Of a DNA stretch of 64,000 bases, positions 58,229 to 64,000 are shown one piece after another. A program made the position numbers and the translations under genes. This DNA comes from Castanea sativa. Taxonomy: Eukaryota > Streptophyta > Magnoliopsida > Fagales > Fagaceae. The DNA is taken from NCBI RefSeq assembly GCF_040712315.1, contig NC_134017.1, forward strand, positions 7,408,001 through 7,472,000. The letters are read 5' to 3'. Under the pieces are notes generated by a model. It saw only the letters and a program-made list of their open reading frames with translations, was not told the origin of the DNA and made no database searches. Each line of letters opens with the position of its first letter. Position 1 is the stretch's first letter.

Positions 58229-59075
58229 AGATTCGGGTGCGGGTACGGGTGCAGGTGCAGGACTCGGCAATTTTTGAAAAAATAGGGTGCGGGTGTGGCA
58301 GGGTGCGGCAATTAAAATTTTTTTTTTTAATATATTGCTAAGCATGCTTTTTTATATAATAATAATAATAATAATAATAGAAAACTCATATAATAATAAT
58401 AATAATAATAAAATAATAATAATAATAATAATAATAATAGAAAAATAAATAGATAGTAATAAGTACACAAAAGTTTTTGACAGTTGAATTATTAATAGAA
58501 GTATTAAAATAGTGAGGCTTCTCATAAATAAATTTTAAAAAAAAAAATGCGGCTTAATGGCTTACGTATTTGGTCAGCCTAAAAACAAAATAAAGGATAT
58601 ATGTAGCAAATATTAAAATATGTATAGCTTCCTATTAAAAAAAAAAAAAAAAAAAAAAGAAGAAGACAGGAAAAGATGTGGCTCTCACGTGTTTGGTCAG
58701 AAAGCCACAACAAACAAAAAAAAGAGCTTTTAAGTTGTTCTTAGCAAAAAAGAGAAACAGAGCTCTTCCAAAAAGAAAAAAAGAAACAGATTAGAAGACG
58801 AAGCAAAGAAGAGGCAGCGAAGAAGACGGAGAAGTAAAGATACGATTTCAGTCCACGGCGACAGCGACGTATCAATAACTAGTCCAGTCCACCGGTATTT
58901 TCGGTTTATGTTTTTTTTTTTTTCCCTCACCGGCCGATTTCCTTTTTCCGGTCAAAACACAAAAAAACTCAGACGCGGCACCAATGCGCAAGCAGCCGCG
59001 TCAGTGGCCGCACCCCGCGTCGGGCTGCGTCGGACTCCGGTGCGGCACCCTCCCAGCCGCGTCGATGCTTCCTAG
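58229..59075 (-). mobile_element. hAT-like element, divergent subfamily
   Basis: The right end reads GTCGATGCTTCCTAG and the interior contains GTGCGGCACC and CGCGTCGG motifs. The left part carries GACTCGGCAATTTTTGAAAA, shared with the left end of the hAT copy at 6477. Layout matches that family in reverse orientation, with GTGCGG-type instead of GACACGG-type termini. No target duplication is visible and the left terminus is unclear. It contains an (ATA)n microsatellite at about 58352-58440. Confidence 0.65.
58352..58440. repeat. (AAT)n compound microsatellite
   Basis: Three runs of AAT/ATA triplets separated by short interruptions, inside the hAT-like element. Confidence 0.93.
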
Positions 59076-59639
59076 TCCCAAACCCTAAGTAAAGCCCTTC
59101 CTCTTGCCTATCAACACCATAACTCCCCACACATTTTCTCTATCAAATCACCATAAAAAACTCATCAAACCCTTGCCAAGTTTGAGTCTTCACCTTTTCT
59201 TCTACAACTTCATACCCTAGATCTATTAATCCTCCCAAACTTAACCCATTGAAAGCACCTATATACAAATTCCCAATTTAGGTTACAAACTGGTTGAGAT
59301 TACTTGTTTTGCTGTAATAAGGTAAGCAAAGCTAGGAACAAATACTCTTATTTAGAGTTTTAACTTCAATGAAATGGAGCCAAGAGATATTCTAGAAGGT
59401 TTTAACAGCATGCAAGAAATCTTTTTTTTTATATTATTGGTAAGTTACACGTGGGTAAAAGAGGAGGAGAATACTCATAGCAACATTGAAAAAGAAATCT
59501 AGCAACTAGAGCATATCATCATTCCAAAAATATAATATCAAGAACTACCAATGACTCACGTCACAAACAAAAAAAAAACATGATTTCAAGAAAGACCTTA
59601 TAGAAGTACAAATGTTTGAATCCTACCAATTGACTTTTG

Positions 59640-59755
59640 CCAATCAACTCTAGCTCGACTGGCACCTCCTCCCTTTGCAAGTGCTAGATGGAGGGTGAGA
59701 TCGGGGGTTCAAGACCCACTAGATGCATGTGTAACTTACCATAAGAAAAAGACCT
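59640..59755 (+). mobile_element. SINE
   Basis: TAGCTCGACTGG (A-box-like) is followed by CACCTCCTCCC, GATGGAGGGTGAGATC and GGTTCAAGACC (B-box-like), then GTGTAACTTACCATAAG and an A-rich tail. This layout fits a tRNA-derived plant SINE. Related pieces are at 49185, 25355 (minus) and 61084 (minus). Confidence 0.7.
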
Positions 59756-60325
59756 TATAGAAGCTAGAGATAATGGATAGAGCATTAGATACACCAACAG
59801 ACTCCCAATCAATACTCTGGAAATAGTGATTCAATACTCCTTGAAGATGCCATCCAATCAACTTCAAGCATCTTCAAGGCATCTTCCCCTCACCTCCCCT
59901 ACCCTCAAGGCCACCATCCTGTTTCCTCCATTTTGCTGCCCGATACTTAATTTTTTAAAATGAATGGGTGTTGACTTGAACTCTACACGAATAACTTTAA
60001 ACTTATTAAATAACTATATTTGTTTAAAGAAACTAGTAAAGAAGTTAAGGTAATTGATGGAACAAATCAAAATATCACTCCTTCAAACAAGATAATCACA
60101 CTGAGTACACCCCGCTGTACTTGGTTTGTTTTTTTTTTTTTTTTTATTTAAATTTATCGTTACTTATCCAAAAAAGAAAAATCAAGATAATCCCACTACC
60201 GCAAACATAGAAAGGATAAGACACAAGAAAACTCAACAATTTGAACATCTCAAGCCACAATCATGCAATTTCAAGCACATAATGCAACATTGGAAAATTT
60301 TTTGGGATTGCAAACAGAATCTTAC

Positions 60326-61895
60326 CAGGACGTTCAGTAGGTTGGTCATGCCTGCCAACAGCAAAACCAAGGCCACTCCGACAAGGAGCAGCTGTTGGTT
60401 GTGGAGGCAATTCGTGTGCCTCACCTATCCTTTTAGAATCAGGAAGAAGAATTTCATCCATAGACATGGAGAAACTTTTAATCTGAGCATGGATGTTTTC
60501 TTGGACTAGCTTCTGTTGATCAGCAAGAGAGGCTTCACTAGCCATTTCAATGATCTCCTCTGCATCTGCCTCCCCACCATCCCTTCCCAAACGGTTGTAG
60601 CTGGATGTTTAAGTCTTTCATGAGAAAAAATTTGAGATTAAAGGACACCCAATGAAGTTGAACACTGAGTGACAAAGGAAGCATAAATTCACACGAAGCA
60701 AAGTGGTAAAGTAGGGAACAAACAAAATAGCATCTACACAAAATGCAATAGAAATTATTTAAATGTTCACTTTTGGCTTAATCAATCAAAAAGTTAAAAG
60801 AAATTTATCTTTTGTTGAAGCACTTGACATTGATGCACAAGATCTAAGAAGGTAAAATTTGGATAGAAGTGAGGCAAACATTAAGATCAAGTTATGTCAA
60901 GAAGTAATAAATAATATAGCTATAGTAACAACTAGAGCAAAATGAGATGTCATGGACAGCTAAAAATAAAATGCAGAGAAAGAGTTCATCGTCCAATGAT
61001 TAAAGGCACTGCAAGGACAATTAGATCTGACACAATTATACCAATTGATAGGGTTGGAATCTAAGTATCTACTCCCTTTTAAAAAAATATATATTGGTAA
61101 GTTACACACCCAGCAAGTTTTGAATCCAAAAACTTACCCTTAATCCCATTTTATGGGAGGAGGAAATGTCATTTGAGGTACAGCTCATTGTTATGGTAAA
61201 TTTTTTCTAATTAATTTGACCATAGCATCTACTCCACAACAGTTACTACTTCAAACATAAGCATGTTTATCGACAAAAGTGAGGAAAATAATTCACTCAA
61301 GAGGTTTATTAAAACCAATCAAATGGTCTAAACTCTACACTACAATATGCTACCTATATTTGCACATTAACACAAACAACAGCATTACTGAAACTAGCCA
61401 GTAGACACATACAATTCATGTTTAAAGGTAATACATGAGAGATAATTAAATTAACAAATTCACAGTCACAACTGACCTGGTATATAGAAACAATCTATTT
61501 ATGTCTGCTTCAAATTGTAACTGTCTTGGATCCCTAGCAAAAGTAGGACTTTTTGCAAGAGTTTTCACAGCCTGTAAATACCCATTTACAAAAGAGCAAT
61601 ATTGTCATTCAAAAAACACTAAAAAAGAAGAAAACAAAGGCATAAATGAAACAAAGTTTTAATCTTTATGACTAATACTGATCTGGGTTTGCACTAAGAA
61701 CAAAAACCCATATCAGATTAGTTCAATAACAGTCATAGATTGTGTTCAATCGAGTAGAACTTAATGGAAAAGTGAAAACCCATTTTTACTAGTGAGAATT
61801 GGAGAACAGTATTTTCAGTAGAAGTGTAAAACTAAAACCACAAAGAGAGAAAGAAAGAGAGAGACCTCTTGGAATTTGTTGAATAGAAAAGCCAT
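60326..61895 (-). pseudogene. 5' exons of a conserved gene (SETD9-like, tentative), 3' end missing
   Basis: Three exons with good splice sites and matching phases: exon 1 61866-61895 (MAFLFNKFQE, phase 0), exon 2 61477-61571 ([20 protein letters not shown], then [11 protein letters not shown]), exon 3 60326-60600 ([20 protein letters not shown], then [38 protein letters not shown] and SGLGFAVGR). Together they form 133 open codons plus one base. I associate this N-terminus with a plant SET-domain protein related to animal SETD9; that rests on memory and is tentative. The catalytic SET exons are not found downstream, so this is a truncated gene, or the 5' part of a chimera ending at 56105-56316 or 57290-57378. 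Intron 3 would hold the hAT-like element and the SINE. Confidence 0.6.
61084..61180 (-). mobile_element. Diverged SINE fragment
   Basis: On the plus strand ATATTGGTAAGTTACACACC, then TTTTGAATCC, then TATGGGAGGAGG. This is the reverse complement of the SINE layout at 59640 with a weak B-box. Confidence 0.45.
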
Positions 61896-62110
61896 TGTGA
61901 AATGAATCAGTGAGTCCAAAGAGCAATCTTTTTGGTTCAGTGAGCTGAACTCCGAGATGGACTGCAAGGTAAACGAAGAGTGTTCGCTTTCCGTTACGCC
62001 CTTTATGGGGGCGTGCCTTGGTGTTACTAAAAACGTCTATTGTGTCGACTTTAGAGTTGTAACGTCGACTATATCTTTGACCTCTCAATTTATTTCTTTG
62101 TTTCACATTT
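61896..62110 (-). promoter_or_regulatory. Likely promoter and 5' UTR of the SETD9-like copy
   Basis: The ~210 bp upstream of the ATG at 61895 is less AT-rich than its surroundings and contains TAACGTCGAC and TAAAGTCGAC repeats. An open frame runs into the gene frame without a stop, but the MAFLFNKFQE start is conserved in the copy at 62774, which supports the downstream ATG. Confidence 0.35.
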
Positions 62111-62417
62111 CAATGACCTGGCCAAAAACATGTTAGTCTAAAAATAAAAAGAATAAAAAATAAATATTTGATAAATTTTATGAATAAAAATAACATTTTA
62201 GTCTAAAAATAAAAAGAATAAGAGATAATCTTACCTTCTTTTTTTCTGAATAGATAATCTTACCATTTATACAAACTCTTTTGATACTTGTTAGCAAGTT
62301 GATCCATTCTAATAGGTCTTCTCTGTTGATTATTTAAATCCTTTCAAAAATAAATAAATAAATGGCCCATCATTGGCTTCAATAATATGGTGGCCATAGT
62401 TGACCCTTTAACCATGA

Positions 62418-62774
62418 ATCCCTAGCAAAAGTGGGCTTTTGCAACAGTTTTCATAGCCTGCAAATATCATTCTCAAAAGAGCAAATGGGTCAAACAAAAA
62501 ACAGGAAAAAAAAACAAAACAAATGCCTAAATGAAAGAAGGTTTTAATAGTCATGACTAATATTGTAGTGGGTTTGCCCAAAGAACAAGAGCCAAACTCA
62601 GATTAGTCCGACAAAAGTAATTGATTTGGCTCAATTTAGTAGAGCTTGTTGGTTCCATAATGGAAAACCCATTTTTGCTATTGAGAAATGGAGATCAGTA
62701 TTTTCAATAAAACCGTAAAACTAAAACCAGAAAGAGAGAGAGACCTCTTGGAATTTGTGGAATGGAAAAGCCAT
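62418..62774 (-). pseudogene. Second SETD9-like 5' fragment, block B
   Basis: Exon 1 at 62745-62774 reads MAFPFHKFQE with a GT donor. Exon 2 starts at 62457 with AMKTVAKA, then a 1-nt deletion shifts the frame and homology ends near 62418. It is a tandem partial copy of the gene at 60326-61895. Confidence 0.6.
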
Positions 62775-63181
62775 TGTCAAATGAATCAATGAGTACGGGA
62801 AGTACTATTTTCAGTGACTTGAACTTTGAATGTATGCTAATGGTGAAATAATTCTTCATTAAATGACTAGTAGCACTATATAGATAAATAGTTCTTACAC
62901 ATCATATTCAAGAATCATAATCTGTAGCATTTTGTTCATGTATGTTTACGATACATCCAGGATGAAATAGGATCAAGAAAATATCTTTTGAAAATGATTC
63001 TTTTTGGCCTTTTGAAGAGCATGAACCAGTGCCACCTCCTGAAGTATAAACAATGGATTAAATCATATATTTAAAGTAGGCTACTACACATTAACATGAG
63101 TAAAACAATATTAAGAATATATTACTTGAAATAGTACCTTTTAGCTAGATAATGATACCTTTCAATTACTAAGGTAGACTC
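62775..63181. other. RLP 3' flank and intergenic sequence
   Basis: Homologous in part to 22280-22670 and 28160-28346 (the RLP 3' flanks). No gene. Confidence 0.55.
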
Positions 63182-64000
63182 TTAGCTTTTCAATAACCAA
63201 TTCAACTTTATCACTGTATTCACATAAATCCAATCTCTTATGTCATCAGAAAATCTGAAACAAGAATGCCTCCAGGTCCATTTGAAGAAGAGAGCTCCAC
63301 AAATTGCCCAAAAGCCAGCTGCAAATCCAACTCCCATACCTAGATAGAATCTGGAATTTATAGAGTCATCTTCAGCACTGCCAGTTGGTGATCTCTTCAA
63401 AGATTCTTCCTCTATTGTGAAATTTTTTGGAAGAGGATCACCACATAGTTGAGGGTTGCCAACATAGCTGAGTGCATCAAAAGATTGAAGCTGGGTGCTT
63501 GAAGGAATTCTACCAGAGAAGTTGTTGTAAGACATATCCAAGTAACTAAGAAATGTCAAATTAAACACGCTTGGCAGAATTTTCCCTGATAGATGATTTC
63601 TTGAGAGATCAATTGACTCCAACTCTTTCATGCTCCCAATTTTTTCTAGTATCTTTCCCATCAAATGATTTTGAGACAAATTCAAAAAAACGTAATTCAA
63701 AAAGAACACAAATTTCAGCAAGGATTGATCCAGACAAGTTGTTATTTGAAAGGTCTATGATCTTAACAAATTCTAGATTCCTTGCATATTCCAATTCCTT
63801 ACCTTTGGGAACCAACTTAGGATTCTCAATGTAGGATACATAACCATACATATATTTTAAAGGTTCAAAAGGAAAAACTTGAATATTGGGTTCTAGTAGT
63901 GCCATGGCACTAATATTTTTCAAGCAATTTGGTATGACACCAGATAGACTATTATCAGCAAGATCCAATACTCCAAGAGAAGAAAGTTGGCATATTTGTG
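63182..64000 (-). pseudogene. LRR receptor-like protein, C-terminal part, frameshifted, cut by window edge
   Basis: Paralogue of the intact RLP at 28347-30965. It covers the last LRRs before the island (MDLADNSLSGVIPNCLKNIS), the island (ENPKLVPKGKELEY), the four final LRRs, GNPQLCGDPLPKNF (second cap Cys changed to Phe), the acidic linker GSAEDD, the TM helix and the tail ending NWLLKS. A run of seven A (63684-63690), where the paralogue has six, shifts the frame within ELRFLNLS. The gene continues beyond 64000. It is either a pseudogene or carries a homopolymer sequencing error, since the rest of the frame is intact. Confidence 0.88.

Noticed and set aside
61789..62106. 105-codon minus-strand frame extending upstream of MAFLFNKFQE
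   Set aside because: The upstream part reads a likely 5' UTR, is not conserved in the sister copy at 62774, and passes beyond the exon 1 donor into the intron.

Overview
The window is nuclear DNA of a woody dicot. I infer Fagaceae, most likely oak or a relative, from the AT-rich intergenic DNA, the large EIX2-like receptor-like-protein (RLP) genes, the intron-containing genes and the plant transposon families. That taxonomic call is inference, not a database result. Gene density is very low, and most of the 64 kb is repeats, transposon remnants and pseudogenes.

1-14.4 kb holds no intact gene. It contains a fold-back element with an LTR-like insert (1.5-2.8 kb), a pentatricopeptide (PPR) pseudogene (3.56-3.8 kb), two non-autonomous hAT elements with 8-bp target duplications (4.62-5.48 and 6.48-7.32 kb), a 5'-truncated LINE (8.6-10.0 kb), an RNase H-like fragment (10.5 kb) and a small retroposed sequence (11.0 kb).

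14.4-64 kb is a tandem segmental duplication organised around minus-strand LRR receptor-like proteins. Block A runs from an RLP pseudogene (14.4-15.6 kb) to the intact RLP gene at 28.35-30.97 kb. Block B runs from that gene to an RLP cut by the right edge (63.18-64 kb). Each block carries, in the same order: a ~320-bp tandem repeat rich in TTGAC (W-box) cores next to the RLP promoter; the promoter and first exon of a plus-strand coatomer zeta (zeta-COP) gene; a detached RLP C-terminal fragment; and minus-strand 5' exons of a second conserved gene that I read, tentatively, as SETD9-like. Block A has lost the zeta-COP body. Block B keeps four zeta-COP exons (46.9-52.8 kb), but one splice acceptor is damaged and the last exons are missing. 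Block B is also expanded by about 11 kb of repeats (33.7-44.4 kb), including three 342-bp tandem copies and a 93-bp satellite with a six-monomer higher-order period.

The only gene that looks fully functional is the RLP at 28.35-30.97 kb. It should encode a cell-surface immune receptor with a signal peptide, LRR ectodomain, island, transmembrane helix and short tail. The most unusual observation is that in both blocks the detached RLP C-terminal fragment begins exactly at a potential splice acceptor and is in phase with the upstream SETD9-like exon 3. This suggests an exon-shuffled chimeric gene formed before the duplication and now decaying differently in each block.
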